A DNA stretch of 64,000 nucleotides from Oceanicella sp. SM1341 (lineage in GTDB: Bacteria > Pseudomonadota > Alphaproteobacteria > Rhodobacterales > Rhodobacteraceae), in NCBI RefSeq assembly GCF_003448965.1, contig NZ_QRGC01000033.1:1-64000 (forward strand), read 5' to 3'. The position numbers were made by a program, and so were the translations under genes. Within the stretch, counting starts at the first letter, position 1, and every line of letters starts with the position of its first letter. This document shows, in pieces, positions 9,723 through 19,451 of this stretch. The notes below the pieces were generated by a model, which had not been told where the DNA came from, searched no databases, and saw nothing but the letters and a program-made list of their open reading frames with translations.

Positions 9723-9997
9723 ACGCGGCACGCGGCGACACGGCGGTCGGGGGCTCGATGCCCCCGTCCGACGTTTTTCGCCGCTCGCGCCACGGCCGCC
9801 GTCCCGCGCTGCGGCCATCGGGCGATGGCCCGCCCGTCTCGCTACCCTCCCGCCACCGAACACACCCCGTTCCGCATCTTCCCGACAGGAGCGGGCGCCG
9901 GGCCCTCCATCTCCCGACGGCACCCGGCCAGCGTCGGCGAAGACGCTTTCCGCTGCCGGCGCGAAGGCTGCGTGACGTCCCGGGCCCGCCTCCGCCC

Positions 9998-10630
9998 TCA
10001 GGCTTCGGGGGGCGGGCCCACCCGGTCGGGATGCGCGGCGGCCACCGGCTCCAGCGCCTCCAGCCGCTCCATCACCGCGCAGATGCGCGGCATGGCCGAG
10101 AGGTCGATGCCGTAGCGCCGGGCGTTGAACACCTGCGGCACCAGGCAGATGTCGGCGATGCTCAGGTGATCGCCGTGGCAGAACTGCCCTTCGCCGGCGA
10201 TCAGCCTCTCCACGTCCGCAAGCCCTGCCGGCAGGAAGGCCTCCATCCAGTCCTGAACGCTCATCGCCCCGCCCGAGCGCTCGGCCACCAGCCGCGAGAC
10301 GCGCAGGTTGCACACCGGGTGGATCTCCATCGCGATGGCATAGGCGGTGGCCCTGGCCCGGGCCCGCGCCGCCGGCTCCTGCGGAAGGAAGCCCGCGCCC
10401 CGGGTCTCGTCGAGATACTCGATGATCGCGAGCGACTGGGTGAAGGTCTGCCCGTCGATCTCCAGCGCCGGCACCAGCCCCTGCGGGTTTCGCGCCAGGT
10501 GCTCGGACGTGCGGTGCGCGCCGGTGAGCAGGTTCACCGGCACGCTCTCGTAGGCGATCCCGGCGAGGTTCAGCGCGATGCGCACGCGGTAGGCGGCGGA
10601 CGAGCGCCAGTAGTCGTAGAGAACGGTCAT
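9998..10630 (-). CDS. maiA: Maleylacetoacetate isomerase / zeta-class glutathione S-transferase
   Basis: 210 residues. The zeta-GST motif YWRSSAAYRVRIALNLAGI (catalytic Ser-Ser with Arg) follows MTVLYD, and FTQSLAIIEYLDET is the glutathione-binding segment; the C-terminal helix domain has DHLSIADICLVPQVFNARRY. Isomerises maleylacetoacetate to fumarylacetoacetate in tyrosine/homogentisate breakdown with glutathione as cofactor. Start 10630 has a GAGGGG Shine-Dalgarno; a longer frame reaches 10702 without homology. No other homogentisate genes are nearby, so a general GST or maleylpyruvate isomerase role remains possible. Confidence 0.88.
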   Translation of the reverse strand: MTVLYDYWRSSAAYRVRIALNLAGIAYESVPVNLLTGAHRTSEHLARNPQGLVPALEIDGQTFTQSLAIIEYLDETRGAGFLPQEPAARARARATAYAIAMEIHPVCNLRVSRLVAERSGGAMSVQDWMEAFLPAGLADVERLIAGEGQFCHGDHLSIADICLVPQVFNARRYGIDLSAMPRICAVMERLEALEPVAAAHPDRVGPPPEA

Positions 10631-10732
10631 GAACTTGCCCCTCGCTTCGTTTCGTTTGCAACGATAGGCGGCCCGGCACCCGATGTGAAGCCGCCGGGAC
10701 AACCTGCCGTGGCGAACCCCCGCCGGCTTGCG

Positions 10733-10739
10733 CTAGGCT
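10733..10739 (+). promoter_or_regulatory. CTAGGCT motif, candidate -10 for VOC gene
   Basis: CTAGGCT lies 36 bp before the VOC start. The same heptamer recurs before the secreted protein at 15096 and cobQ, and ATAGGCT before coxS, always 27-50 bp upstream of the start codon. Confidence 0.3.
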
Positions 10740-10774
10740 GCCGGCGACGGTGCCCGGAACAGGAGGACAGGCCC

Positions 10775-11209
10775 ATGAGCACACCCCACGAAGCGACCGG
10801 CCGCGAGGCGCTGGTCGACGGGCTGCTGGAGACCTGCCTCTATGCCTCCGACCTCGTCGCGGCAGAGGCCTTCTACGGCGGCCTGCTCGGCCTGTCGGTG
10901 GTGATGCGCGAGGCGGGGCGGCACGTGTTCTTCCGCGCCGGCCCCTCGATGTTCTTCGTCTTCGACCCCGCCGCCACCTGCGAGAGCGCCCCCGACGCCG
11001 CCCTCCCCGTACCGCCGCACGGCGCCACCGGGCCGGGGCATGTCTGCTTTCGCAGCACCGGGCTCGACCGGCTGCGCGCCCGGCTGGAGGCGGCCGGCCA
11101 CCCGGCCGAGGCGGATTTCCGCTGGCCCAACGGCGCGCGCTCGCTCTACGTGCGCGACCCGGCGGGAAACTCGGTGGAATTCGCCGAACCCGCGCTCTGG
11201 GGCTACTGA
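10775..11209 (+). CDS. VOC family (glyoxalase/dioxygenase superfamily) protein
   Basis: 144 residues of one glyoxalase-like module: LETCLYASDLVAAEAFYGGLLGL at the start, GHVCFRS in the centre and SLYVRDPAGNSVEFAEP at the end, the betaalphabetabetabeta repeats of the vicinal oxygen chelate fold. Perfect AGGAGGA precedes ATG 10775. Substrate unknown; glutathione transferase or lyase roles occur in the family. It lies about 110 bp before the orphan coxL and in the same direction, but a shared transcript is not shown. Confidence 0.87.
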   Translation: MSTPHEATGREALVDGLLETCLYASDLVAAEAFYGGLLGLSVVMREAGRHVFFRAGPSMFFVFDPAATCESAPDAALPVPPHGATGPGHVCFRSTGLDRLRARLEAAGHPAEADFRWPNGARSLYVRDPAGNSVEFAEPALWGY

Positions 11210-11319
11210 CGCCGCGGCGAATCCCGCGCCGGTTCCGGGGCTTGGCGGCATTTGGGGGATGGACGCAGGCGCACCATTCGTTACCTTCACAGGCGAATCT
11301 GCGAAAGGAAGCGCCCGCC

Positions 11320-13620
11320 ATGACCAAGTTCGGTGTCAGCCAGCCCGTCACCCGTGTCGAGGATACCCGGTTTCTCATCGGCAAGGGGCGGTACGTGGAC
11401 GATCTCGCCCCCGCGACCGCCGCACATCTGTGGGTGTTCCGCTCGCCGGTGGGCCACGCCACGATCACCTCGCTCGATGTCTCCGAGGCCGCCGCGGCCG
11501 AGGGCGTGCTCGCGGTGCTGACCGCGGCCGATCTCGAGGGCAAGTGCGACAACGCGATGGATTTCTCCACGGTGAAGAACCGCGACGGCTCCTCCGGTGC
11601 CGCCCCGGTCTACCCGCTGCTCGCCACCGACCGGGTGCGCTTCGTGGGCCAGCCGGTGGCGGTGGTGATCGCCGAGACCATCGAGGCGGCGCGCGACGCG
11701 GGCGAACTGATCGCCTTCGAGTACGAGGAGCTTCCCGCCCATGTCGACACCGCGCCCGGCGGCGAGCCGCTGCATGCCGAGGCGCCGGACAATGTCGCCT
11801 TCGACTGGGCGCATGGCGACGAGGCCGAGATCGACGGCATCTTCGCCGCCGCCGCACACACCACCAAGCTGGAGCTGATCGACAACCGCGTCATCGCCAA
11901 CCCGGTCGAGACCCGCGGCGCCTATGCCGAATGGGACGGCAAGCGCCTGCATCTCGCGCTCAACGGCCAGGGCGTGTGGGACACGAAATCCGAGCTCGCC
12001 TCCAAGCTGCACATGGCGCCGGAGGACATCCGCGTCACCAACCCCGACGTGGGCGGCGGCTTCGGCATGAAGAGCTACAACTACCCCGAGCACTTCCTGC
12101 TCGCCACCGCGGCGCGGATGCTGAACCGCCCGGTGCGCTGGCTCGCCGAGCGCGGCGAGGGCATGATGAGCGACGTGGGCGGGCGCGACCATGTCACCAC
12201 CGCCGAGGCCGCCTTCGACGCCGAGTACAAGCTCATCGCCCTGCGCATCAACTGCGTGGCCAACATGGGCGCCTATTGCTCGGCCTTCGCGCAGTACATC
12301 CCCTCCGAGCTGGCGCTGAAGGTGATGCCGGGCGTCTACGACGTGCAGAAGGCGTTCTTCGGCGTGAAGGGCGTGTTCACCAACACCACGCCCATCGACG
12401 CCTACCGCGGCGCTGGCCGGCCCGAGGCGATCTACGTGATCGAGCGGCTGATGGACTGGTCGGCCCGCGAGCTCGGCCAGGACCCGGTGGCCTTCCGCCG
12501 CCGCAGCTTCATCCCCAAGGAGGCCTTCCCCTACCGCTCGGTGGCCGGTGAGCTCTACGACGTGGGCGATTTCAACCGCGTGCTCGACCGCGCGGTGGCC
12601 GAGGCCGACATCGCCGGCTTCCCCGCCCGGCGCGAGGCCTCGGCGGCGGCCGGCAAGCTGCGCGGCCTGGGGCTGTGCTACTACATCGAATCGATCCTCG
12701 GGGCGCAGAACGAATCCACCAAGATCGCCTTTGCCGAGGATGGCATGGTCGACCTCTACGTCGGCACCCAGTCGAACGGGCAGGGGCACGAGACGGTGTT
12801 CGCGCAGATCCTGCACAGCCGCTCGGGCATTCCGTTCGAGAAGATCCGCTTCGTGCAGGGCGACAGCGACCTGATCGCCCATGGCGGCGGCACCGGCGGC
12901 TCGCGCTCGGTGACCATGCAGGGCAACTCGATCAACGCCACCACGGACGTGATGGTGAACCGCTTCATGCCGCTCGCCGAGGAGGAGCTCGAGGTGTCCT
13001 CCGCCGACATCCACTTCGAGGACGGGCTGTTCCGCGTGCGCGGCACCGACCGCACCACCGACCTGATGAGCCTCTCGGCCCGGGCCCGGCGCGCCGGCAA
13101 GCTCGACCTGCTGGTGACCGACCACGAGAACACCGTGCCCGGCCGCTCCTACCCCAACGGCGCGCATTTCGTCGAGGTGGAGGTCGACCCCGAGACTGGC
13201 GTGACGAAAGTGGTGAAATACACCGTGGTCGACGATTTCGGCGTGCTGATGAACCCGATGCTGGTGCAGGGCCAGATCCATGGCGGCGTGGCGCAGGGCA
13301 TCGGCCAGGCGCTCACCGAGCAGGTGGTCTACGATGCCGACGGCCAGCTGCTCTCCGCGAGCTTCATGGACTACGCGATGCCCCGGGCCGACGACATCCC
13401 GATGATCCCGTTCCATGCCGAGCTGGTGCCCTCCACGGCCAACGACATCGGCATGAAGGGCTGCGGCGAGGCCGGCACGGTGGGCGCGCTCGCCGCCGTG
13501 ACCAACGCGGCGCTCGATGCCGTCTGGGCGGCCGGCGTGCGTCGGGTGGACATGCCGATGACCCCGGTGCGGATGTGGAACTGGATCCACGCCGCGAGCC
13601 CGGCCATCGCCGCCGAGTAG
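11320..13620 (+). CDS. Molybdenum hydroxylase large subunit, form II CoxL-like (orphan copy)
   Basis: 766 residues of the xanthine dehydrogenase family molybdopterin-binding subunit. Visible are QPVTRVEDTRFLIGKGRYVDD, the Mo-pterin loops DVGGGFGMKSYNYPEH and NGQGHETVFAQIL, the loop motif AYRGAGR near residue 363 (form II; genuine CO dehydrogenases have AYRCSFR) and the GCGEAG segment with the catalytic Glu near the end. Oxidises an unknown organic substrate by hydroxylation. No FAD or 2Fe-2S subunit gene adjoins it, unlike the complete set at 29-33 kb, so it must borrow partners or have them elsewhere. Start 11320 has GAAAGGAAG upstream. Confidence 0.9.
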   Translation: MTKFGVSQPVTRVEDTRFLIGKGRYVDDLAPATAAHLWVFRSPVGHATITSLDVSEAAAAEGVLAVLTAADLEGKCDNAMDFSTVKNRDGSSGAAPVYPLLATDRVRFVGQPVAVVIAETIEAARDAGELIAFEYEELPAHVDTAPGGEPLHAEAPDNVAFDWAHGDEAEIDGIFAAAAHTTKLELIDNRVIANPVETRGAYAEWDGKRLHLALNGQGVWDTKSELASKLHMAPEDIRVTNPDVGGGFGMKSYNYPEHFLLATAARMLNRPVRWLAERGEGMMSDVGGRDHVTTAEAAFDAEYKLIALRINCVANMGAYCSAFAQYIPSELALKVMPGVYDVQKAFFGVKGVFTNTTPIDAYRGAGRPEAIYVIERLMDWSARELGQDPVAFRRRSFIPKEAFPYRSVAGELYDVGDFNRVLDRAVAEADIAGFPARREASAAAGKLRGLGLCYYIESILGAQNESTKIAFAEDGMVDLYVGTQSNGQGHETVFAQILHSRSGIPFEKIRFVQGDSDLIAHGGGTGGSRSVTMQGNSINATTDVMVNRFMPLAEEELEVSSADIHFEDGLFRVRGTDRTTDLMSLSARARRAGKLDLLVTDHENTVPGRSYPNGAHFVEVEVDPETGVTKVVKYTVVDDFGVLMNPMLVQGQIHGGVAQGIGQALTEQVVYDADGQLLSASFMDYAMPRADDIPMIPFHAELVPSTANDIGMKGCGEAGTVGALAAVTNAALDAVWAAGVRRVDMPMTPVRMWNWIHAASPAIAAE

Positions 13621-14062
13621 CGCGTCGAGCCGTCCCGAAGGGCGGCGGGCCCCCGTGAAAGGCCGGCGCCGGTTGAACCTACGGGCGAGGAACGCCCGCC
13701 TCGCCGAAGGGGCCTCGCGGCCCCTGCAGCTCGGCGGGCGTGGCGAAGGCCTCTCCGGGCCTCCGCCGCTGCGGGACCCGGGCGATCTGCCTGCGGGGCC
13801 TGCGTGGGGTGGGCCGGGGCAGAGCCAGGCGCTTCTGCCCGGGCGAGTTGCCCGTGTTCCGCCCGCCACCGCGGGAGGCGCAATCACGGTGTCGGGGGCC
13901 GCTCGGCCTCCGTGTGGTGGGTCGTGACAAACTGCGCCGCACAAGCCTGTGTGCGCGCGCATCCGCGGTCAGGCGCGGCCCCTCTCGCGCGGTTCAGGCG
14001 GTGCGGTCACATTTGCGAGGCCGGGGGGCGGGGGTTTGCAGGGGGGCTGCCTGCAGCCAGGC

Positions 14063-14170
<108 letters not shown>

Positions 14171-14207
14171 CAGGAGGGGGCTCCGGGGGGATTGGCGCGC
14201 GCCGTGC

Positions 14208-14816
14208 TCAGCAGCTCACGTCGCGCAGCAGTTCGAACTGGTCCGGCGGGCGGCAGCGCTGCAACAGAAGCGCGGGCAGAGTGCCGCTGCGCAGGCGATA
14301 TATGTCTCCCTCGCGTACCGCGACCACCTGCGCAGCTTCGCGTCGCACGGGCAGACACTCCCATTGCCAGGACGGAAGATCGGGGCTGGCGCGGGCGCCG
14401 TAGCGGCGGCAGAGCTTCGCTTCGGCGCCATGGAAGGCGGGCGAGGCCTTCGACAGAAGCTCGGTCATCGAGGTGTCCGGCACCGGCTTGTCCGGCGGTG
14501 GGGCGCCCGGTTTGCGGCGCAGCGGGTCCTCCACGCGCCAGACGCCGGGTACCGGAGCGCCGGCGTGCGGCGCCCAGAGCTGCGCCGTGCCGTCGGGGGC
14601 GAAGTACTCCACCTCGAAACCGGTGGCCGGCGAGAAGGTGAGATAGGTCCGGTTCGGCAGCGGATAGGTTTCCACCACGGGGCGGAGCAGCATGTCGCTC
14701 GGGTAGGGGCCGGTGCAGGCGGCGAGGAGCATGGCCGGCAGCAAGAGCCCTTGCCGGCCGGCCCGGCGCAGCCGGCGGCGAAGCGGGCCGGCGAGGCGGC
14801 TCAAGACGCTCGGCAC
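14208..14816 (-). CDS. Predicted lipoprotein of unknown function
   Basis: 202 residues if started at GTG 14816, which has a GGGGAGG Shine-Dalgarno 9 nt upstream. The N-terminus is Arg-rich, then LLLPAMLLAAC gives a lipobox with the acylated Cys about 35 residues in. The mature part contains three further Cys (LCRRYG, WECLP, QRCRPP) that could form disulfides and ends RDVSC. No domain was recognised. The frame is open far upstream but antisense to the next gene, so the start is a judgement. Substrate of Lgt and probably outer-membrane or periplasmic. Confidence 0.68.
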   Translation of the reverse strand: MPSVLSRLAGPLRRRLRRAGRQGLLLPAMLLAACTGPYPSDMLLRPVVETYPLPNRTYLTFSPATGFEVEYFAPDGTAQLWAPHAGAPVPGVWRVEDPLRRKPGAPPPDKPVPDTSMTELLSKASPAFHGAEAKLCRRYGARASPDLPSWQWECLPVRREAAQVVAVREGDIYRLRSGTLPALLLQRCRPPDQFELLRDVSC

Positions 14817-15042
14817 GGGCGCCGGCCTCCCCGCCCGCGTGCGACAGCGCTTGCATTCCGCATCGGCAACTCCATGTCCCTTCAGCACGCCCTTGCGATG
14901 CCGCTTCCGGACAGGATGACCCGGAGAGGATCTCGGCCCCGCGCGGCATCGCGGGGCGCCAGGCGCGGCACTCGTCCCGCGATGAGACAGGCTGGCACGG
15001 GCGGGCTGAATAAATCGTGAATGCAGCCACGCCTCGGGCGCC

Positions 15043-15049
15043 CTAGGCT
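15043..15049 (+). promoter_or_regulatory. CTAGGCT motif, candidate -10
   Basis: CTAGGCT 47 bp before ATG 15096, matching the motif before the VOC gene and cobQ. An AT-richer patch (AATAAATCGTGAAT) lies 25-35 bp further upstream. Confidence 0.3.
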
Positions 15050-15095
15050 CGGGGGCCTGCCGCGCAGGTGACGCCCGGCAGCAGAGGAGGACCAC

Positions 15096-15905
15096 ATGCG
15101 ACGCAGCAACAGGCACATCCGGCGGGCCGGGGCTCTCGCGGCCGCGCTTGGCGCGGGCTGGCTGTCGGCGACAGCGGGTCAGGCTGCGGGCCAGACGGGC
15201 GGCGAGCAGGCGGCAGCCTGGGAAACGCTGGCCTGGAACGCGGACGTGCCGGCGCTGCGTGCCGCGCTGGGCGGCGCGGCGCGCGCGGTGGAGCCGCCGC
15301 GCGAATATGGTGCCGGGCTCGCGGCGCCGCTGCGGCTGGAGGCGGCCGCCGTGGGTGGCCAGGCCTTCCGCGCCTGGCTGCAACTCGACGAGGACGGCCT
15401 GCGCCAGATCCTGTTCGACCCGCCGGGGCCGGAGGTGAGCTTCGATGACGTGGTCGCCGGGCTGGTGGCGGAATGGGGCCCGGCAGCGCGCTACTGCACC
15501 CGCCGGGCGGCGGGCGCCGTGGAAGCGGTGGAGGCGGTGTGGCGCCGGCCGGAGGGCACGCTGCACGCCGTGCTGCTCGACCCCGTGGCCGAGATGGCGC
15601 AGCGCCAGCAGGACGAGGGGCGCTTCTCCGCCCCGAGGCCCGAACGCTCGCCCGCCGTGCCGCTGCCGCGCGAGGAGCGCGACGCCTTTCCCCCCACCCG
15701 CGGCAGCGAGCGCCAGCGCATCCCGCCGCGTACCGACACCATTCCGCCGCCGCGTTTCTCTACCCCGCCGCCGGACACGCCGGGGCGCGAGCCGGACCTG
15801 CGCTCGCCGCGCATCGGGCCGAGCTACGGGCCGAACAGCAAGCTGCTGCTGCGCTGGCATGACCCGCAGGCCACGCATCTCGCCTCCGTCACCTGCGACC
15901 GCTGA
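15096..15905 (+). CDS. Secreted protein of unknown function
   Basis: 269 residues with GAGGAGG before ATG 15096. N-terminus [12 protein letters not shown] followed by a hydrophobic stretch and [10 protein letters not shown] looks like a Sec signal peptide cleaved near residue 30. The first half is a compact Ala/Glu-rich domain with a Cys at YCTRR; from about residue 175 the chain becomes Pro/Arg-rich and low in order ([17 protein letters not shown]), then ends in [23 protein letters not shown]. Possibly one disulfide between the two Cys. No family recognised. It is only 61 bp before cobQ, which seems to have its own promoter. Confidence 0.78.
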   Translation: MRRSNRHIRRAGALAAALGAGWLSATAGQAAGQTGGEQAAAWETLAWNADVPALRAALGGAARAVEPPREYGAGLAAPLRLEAAAVGGQAFRAWLQLDEDGLRQILFDPPGPEVSFDDVVAGLVAEWGPAARYCTRRAAGAVEAVEAVWRRPEGTLHAVLLDPVAEMAQRQQDEGRFSAPRPERSPAVPLPREERDAFPPTRGSERQRIPPRTDTIPPPRFSTPPPDTPGREPDLRSPRIGPSYGPNSKLLLRWHDPQATHLASVTCDR

Positions 15906-15933
15906 GCCGGCTGGCATCTGCCCCGCCGCGCGG

Positions 15934-15940
15934 CTAGGCT
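15934..15940 (+). promoter_or_regulatory. CTAGGCT motif, candidate -10 for cobQ
   Basis: CTAGGCT 27 bp before ATG of cobQ; third occurrence of this motif. No cobalamin riboswitch consensus was found between 15906 and 15966. Confidence 0.3.
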
Positions 15941-15966
15941 CGCGCCGGCAGCAGGAGGGGGGCAGC

Positions 15967-17412
15967 ATGGCGAAGGCGCTGATGATCCAGGGCGCGGGCT
16001 CGAACGTGGGCAAGTCGATGCTGGTGGCGGGGCTGTGCCGGGCCGCCGTGCACCGCGGCCTCACCGTGCGCCCCTTCAAGCCGCAGAACATGTCGAACAA
16101 TGCCGCCGTCACCGCCGATGGCGGCGAGATCGGCCGGGCCCAGGCGTTGCAGGCGCGGGCCTGCGGCCTCGCCTCCCACACCGACATGAACCCGGTGCTG
16201 CTGAAGCCCGAGACAGACACCGGCGCCCAGGTGGTGGTGCAGGGCCGGCGCATCGCCACCCTGCGCGCGCGCGACTACGCGGCGATGAAGCCCCGGCTGC
16301 TGGCGGCGGTGCTGGAGAGTTTCGAGCGGCTGAAGGCGCAGGCGGATCTCGTCATCGTCGAGGGCGCGGGCAGCCCGGCGGAGATCAACCTGCGCGCCGG
16401 CGACATCGCCAACATGGGCTTCGCCGAGGCGAGCGGCACGCCGGTGGTGCTGGTGGGGGACATCGACCGCGGCGGGGTGATCGCCCAGCTCGTCGGCACC
16501 CGCGCGGTGCTGGCGGAGGCGGATGCCGCCCGCATCGCCGGCATCATGGTGAACAAGTTCCGCGGCGACCCGGGCCTGTTCGAGGCCGGCATGGCGGAGA
16601 TCGTGGCGCGCACCGGCTGGCCCTCCTTCGGGCTGGTGCCGTGGTTTTCCGGCGCCCACCGGCTGCCGGCGGAGGACGCGGTGGACATCGGCTCCAGCCG
16701 CGGCGGGCCGCTGAAGATCGCCGTGCCCATGCTGTCACGCATCGCGAATTTCGACGATCTCGACCCGCTGAAGCTCGAACCCTCGGTGAGCGTGGAGATG
16801 GTGCCGCCGGGCCGGGCCATTCCCGGCGACGCGGCGGTGGTGATCCTCGCCGGCACCAAGAGCACGGCGGGCGACCTCGCCTTCCTGCGCGCCCAGGGCT
16901 GGGACATCGACATCGCCGCCCACCTGCGCCGCGGCGGCCGGGTGCTGGGCATCTGCGGCGGATACCAGATGCTGGGCCGGGTGATCCGCGACCCCGGGGG
17001 CATCGAGGGCCCGCCGGGCGCGGTGCCGGGCCTCGGCCTGCTCGACCTCGAGACGGTGATGCACCCGAAGAAGCGCCTCGCCGAGGTGAGCGGCCGCCAC
17101 CCCGAGAGCGGCACGGAGGTGCGGGGCTACGAGATCCACATCGGCGCCACCGAGGGCCCGGACCGCGCCCGCCCCTGGCTGGAGATCGACGGCCGGCCGG
17201 AGGGCGCCGTCTCGGCCGACGGACGCGTGGCGGGCGCCTACCTGCACGGCATCTTCACCTCCGACGCCTTCCGCGCTGCCTGGATCGCCGGGCTCGGCGG
17301 CACGCCCGGCGGGATCGGCTACGGCGCCGAGGTCGACGCGACGCTGGACGCGCTGGCGGCGCATCTCGAGGCGCATTGCGACATCGACGGCCTGCTGGCG
17401 CTGGCGCGCTGA
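15967..17412 (+). CDS. cobQ: Cobyric acid synthase
   Basis: 481 residues. ATP-dependent amidation of adenosylcobyrinic a,c-diamide at side chains b, d, e and g. N-terminal [18 protein letters not shown] is the P-loop-like dethiobiotin-synthetase fold, KPQNMSNNA is a CobQ signature, and the C-terminal GATase domain has [11 protein letters not shown] with the catalytic Cys and YLHGIF with the His. ATG 15967 follows CAGGAGGGGG. It is transcribed away from the cobD-cobC-DUF1636 group 0.4-3 kb downstream on the other strand, so the pathway genes here are split into two units. Confidence 0.96.
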   Translation: MAKALMIQGAGSNVGKSMLVAGLCRAAVHRGLTVRPFKPQNMSNNAAVTADGGEIGRAQALQARACGLASHTDMNPVLLKPETDTGAQVVVQGRRIATLRARDYAAMKPRLLAAVLESFERLKAQADLVIVEGAGSPAEINLRAGDIANMGFAEASGTPVVLVGDIDRGGVIAQLVGTRAVLAEADAARIAGIMVNKFRGDPGLFEAGMAEIVARTGWPSFGLVPWFSGAHRLPAEDAVDIGSSRGGPLKIAVPMLSRIANFDDLDPLKLEPSVSVEMVPPGRAIPGDAAVVILAGTKSTAGDLAFLRAQGWDIDIAAHLRRGGRVLGICGGYQMLGRVIRDPGGIEGPPGAVPGLGLLDLETVMHPKKRLAEVSGRHPESGTEVRGYEIHIGATEGPDRARPWLEIDGRPEGAVSADGRVAGAYLHGIFTSDAFRAAWIAGLGGTPGGIGYGAEVDATLDALAAHLEAHCDIDGLLALAR

Positions 17413-17783
17413 GCGGGCGTCGCCGCGTCAATCGGGACGCCTGTTCCGAAATCCGGAACCCTGGGCTGGCGCTTGCGGCCGCATGTGCCTGCGGGCATGG
17501 GGCCGGGTGCACTGCGCAGGGCGCTTTCCGGTGCCTGGCCTGCCGCGCCTGAGGTGCCGGGCCGCCCGCGCCGGGGTGACGGGGCAGGATGGAGGCAGCG
17601 CCTCCTTTGCGCCCGGGGATCGGACCACTGCGGTCAACCCGGGCGCGCACAGCCGCGATGCGTCGCTCGCCGCGTCGGCCCTGCTGCGTGCAGCTGCGCC
17701 GGGCTCACTCCCGCCGCGTCCGGATTCGCCCCGCCCGGCCGTTTCGCTTCCAGCCCTGCCGCGCTCAGCCGTGCCGCAGGCAC
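17413..17783. other. Gap between convergent cobQ and hypothetical gene
   Basis: 371 bases without a supported gene. Long frames on both strands are Arg/Gly/Pro-rich shadows. Confidence 0.6.
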
Positions 17784-18413
17784 TCAGGCGGCGGTGGAGC
17801 CGAAGTAGCCGGGGGCGGCCATGAACTTGGCGAGGCGGGCGGCCTCGGCCCAGTCGCGCTCCTCGGCGCGGGTGCCGATCATCACCACCGCATCTCCCGG
17901 CAGGTTCAGCGGGTCGAGCAGGGCGCGGATGGCGGCGCGGCCGGCCGCGGGGTGGGCGGGGTTTTCCGGCTCGGGGCCGGTGCCGGCGAAACGCAGCTTC
18001 AGCTCGTCCTCCAGCAGGCCGGAGAGGCGGGCGGGGTCGGTGTCGCGGTCGGTCATCAGCAGGCGCTCGCAGCGCTCCAGCGCGCCGAGCTTGGCGGTGA
18101 CCGGCAGCGGCAGGCTGACGGTGCGCTGCAGCCGCAGCCCGATCGCCTCGCAGGTGAAGAGGAAGCCCACAATGTCGCGCCCGGTGCCGAGCAGGATCGA
18201 GGCATAGGCCGGGTAGTCGAGCCCCAGCTCGCGCGCGCGCTTCACCCGGCGGCGGACCACCTCGAGCGGGATGGTGCCGACGAGCGACTTGCGCGCAGCA
18301 CCCCAGCAATGCCGGCGCCAGCTCGTGCCGGGGTCGAGCGGCGGGCCCTGGTTGTGGCCGATGGCGGGCGGGGTTTCGCCTGCAAGCCTGCTGTAGGGCG
18401 ATCTCATGCGCAT
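17784..18413 (-). CDS. Conserved hypothetical protein with IGHNQGPPL motif
   Basis: 209 residues (ATG 18413, or ATG 18407 which is better spaced from GGGGAG). The GHNQGPPL motif near residue 18 is a recurring N-terminal tag in alphaproteobacterial proteins. The rest is helical: LEVVRRRVKRARELGLDYPAY, then ALERCERLLMTDRDTDPA, where TDRDTD is conspicuous. It ends MAAPGYFGSTAA. The segment VVMIGTRAEERDWAEAARLAKF suggests a HAD-like or NTPase-like small domain, but this is weak. It lies 111 bp downstream of cobD on the same strand, so it could be co-transcribed with the cobalamin genes. Confidence 0.75.
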   Translation of the reverse strand: MRMRSPYSRLAGETPPAIGHNQGPPLDPGTSWRRHCWGAARKSLVGTIPLEVVRRRVKRARELGLDYPAYASILLGTGRDIVGFLFTCEAIGLRLQRTVSLPLPVTAKLGALERCERLLMTDRDTDPARLSGLLEDELKLRFAGTGPEPENPAHPAAGRAAIRALLDPLNLPGDAVVMIGTRAEERDWAEAARLAKFMAAPGYFGSTAA

Positions 18414-18524
18414 GTCTCCCCGGGGGCTGCGGTATCAGCGGATGCTGGCCGAGGCGGCCGGGCTTGTCCAGCCCGGGCAGGCGGGCGGGTGCCGTCAGGC
18501 GCAAGCGCTCCGGGGCGTTCCGGC

Positions 18525-19442
18525 TCAGGAGAGGAGGGCGAGCAGGGCAAGCGCCCCCGCCATGCCCCACCAGGCCCGCCAGGTGAGGGCGAGGCCGCGG
18601 GAGATGTCCTCCGGGCCCGGGTTGCGGCTGCCGCCGGGGTTCATCCAGGGCGCCTCGACGCGCGTGCCGCCGTAGCTGCGCGGGCCGGCGAGCGAGACGC
18701 CGAGCGCGCCGGCCATTGCCGCCTCGGGCCAGCCGGCGTTGGGCGAGGCGTGCAGTCGGGCCTCGGTGCGCATGCCTTCCCAGGCGGCGCGGCTGCGGCC
18801 GGCGAGGGCGAGCATCGCGCCGGTGAGCCGGGCGGGCACCCAGTTCATCGCGTCGTCGAGCTTCGCCGCCGCGCGGCCGAAGTCGCGGTAGCGCGGGCTC
18901 ATGTGGCCGATCATCGAATCGGCGGTGTTCACCAGCTTGTAGAGCGCGAGCCCGGGCAGGCCGAGGAGCAGGAACCAGAAGGCCGGGGCCACCACCCCGT
19001 CGGAGAAATTCTCCGCCGTGCTCTCGATCGCGGCGCGGGAGATGCCGGCGCGGTCGAGGGCGGCGACATCGCGGCCGACGATGCGCGCCACCGCCTCGCG
19101 CCCCGCGCCGAGGCTGCGGGTGAGGGCGCTCGCCACGGCCGAGACATGGTCGGCCAGGCTGCGCTGGGCGAGGAGCGTGGCGGCGGCTGCGGCCTCCAGC
19201 AGCCCGGCGTCGGGCAGGGCGGAGATCGCAGCGCCCACCGCCGCGGCCCCGGCGCCGAGGGCGAAGAGCACCAGCGCGCCGCGCGCCTGGCGGTGGCGGC
19301 CGCGGTTCATCGCCGCCTCGGCCCGGCCGAGCGCCCGGCCCATCACCACCACCGGGTGGGGCAGGCGCGACCAGAGCCAGTCCGGCTCGCCGAACAGGGC
19401 GTCGAGCGCGAGGGCGAGCAGCAGCATCTCGGCGTGGGACAT
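18525..19442 (-). CDS. cobD: Adenosylcobinamide-phosphate synthase (CbiB/CobD)
   Basis: 305-residue integral membrane protein that attaches aminopropanol (phosphate) to adenosylcobyric acid. Family motifs: DALFGEPDWLWSRLPHPVV at the N-terminus, IVGRDVAALDRAGISRAAIE, STAENFSDGVVAPAFWF, and NTADSMIGHMSPRYRDFGRA. The C-terminal NAGWPEAAMAGALGV and FGG-like YGG segments complete it. Four to five hydrophobic helices. Its start is 9 bp from the cobC stop, so cobC-cobD-DUF1636 are one operon (order DUF1636, cobC, cobD). Confidence 0.94.
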   Translation of the reverse strand: MSHAEMLLLALALDALFGEPDWLWSRLPHPVVVMGRALGRAEAAMNRGRHRQARGALVLFALGAGAAAVGAAISALPDAGLLEAAAAATLLAQRSLADHVSAVASALTRSLGAGREAVARIVGRDVAALDRAGISRAAIESTAENFSDGVVAPAFWFLLLGLPGLALYKLVNTADSMIGHMSPRYRDFGRAAAKLDDAMNWVPARLTGAMLALAGRSRAAWEGMRTEARLHASPNAGWPEAAMAGALGVSLAGPRSYGGTRVEAPWMNPGGSRNPGPEDISRGLALTWRAWWGMAGALALLALLS

Positions 19443-19451
19443 GGGGCAGCC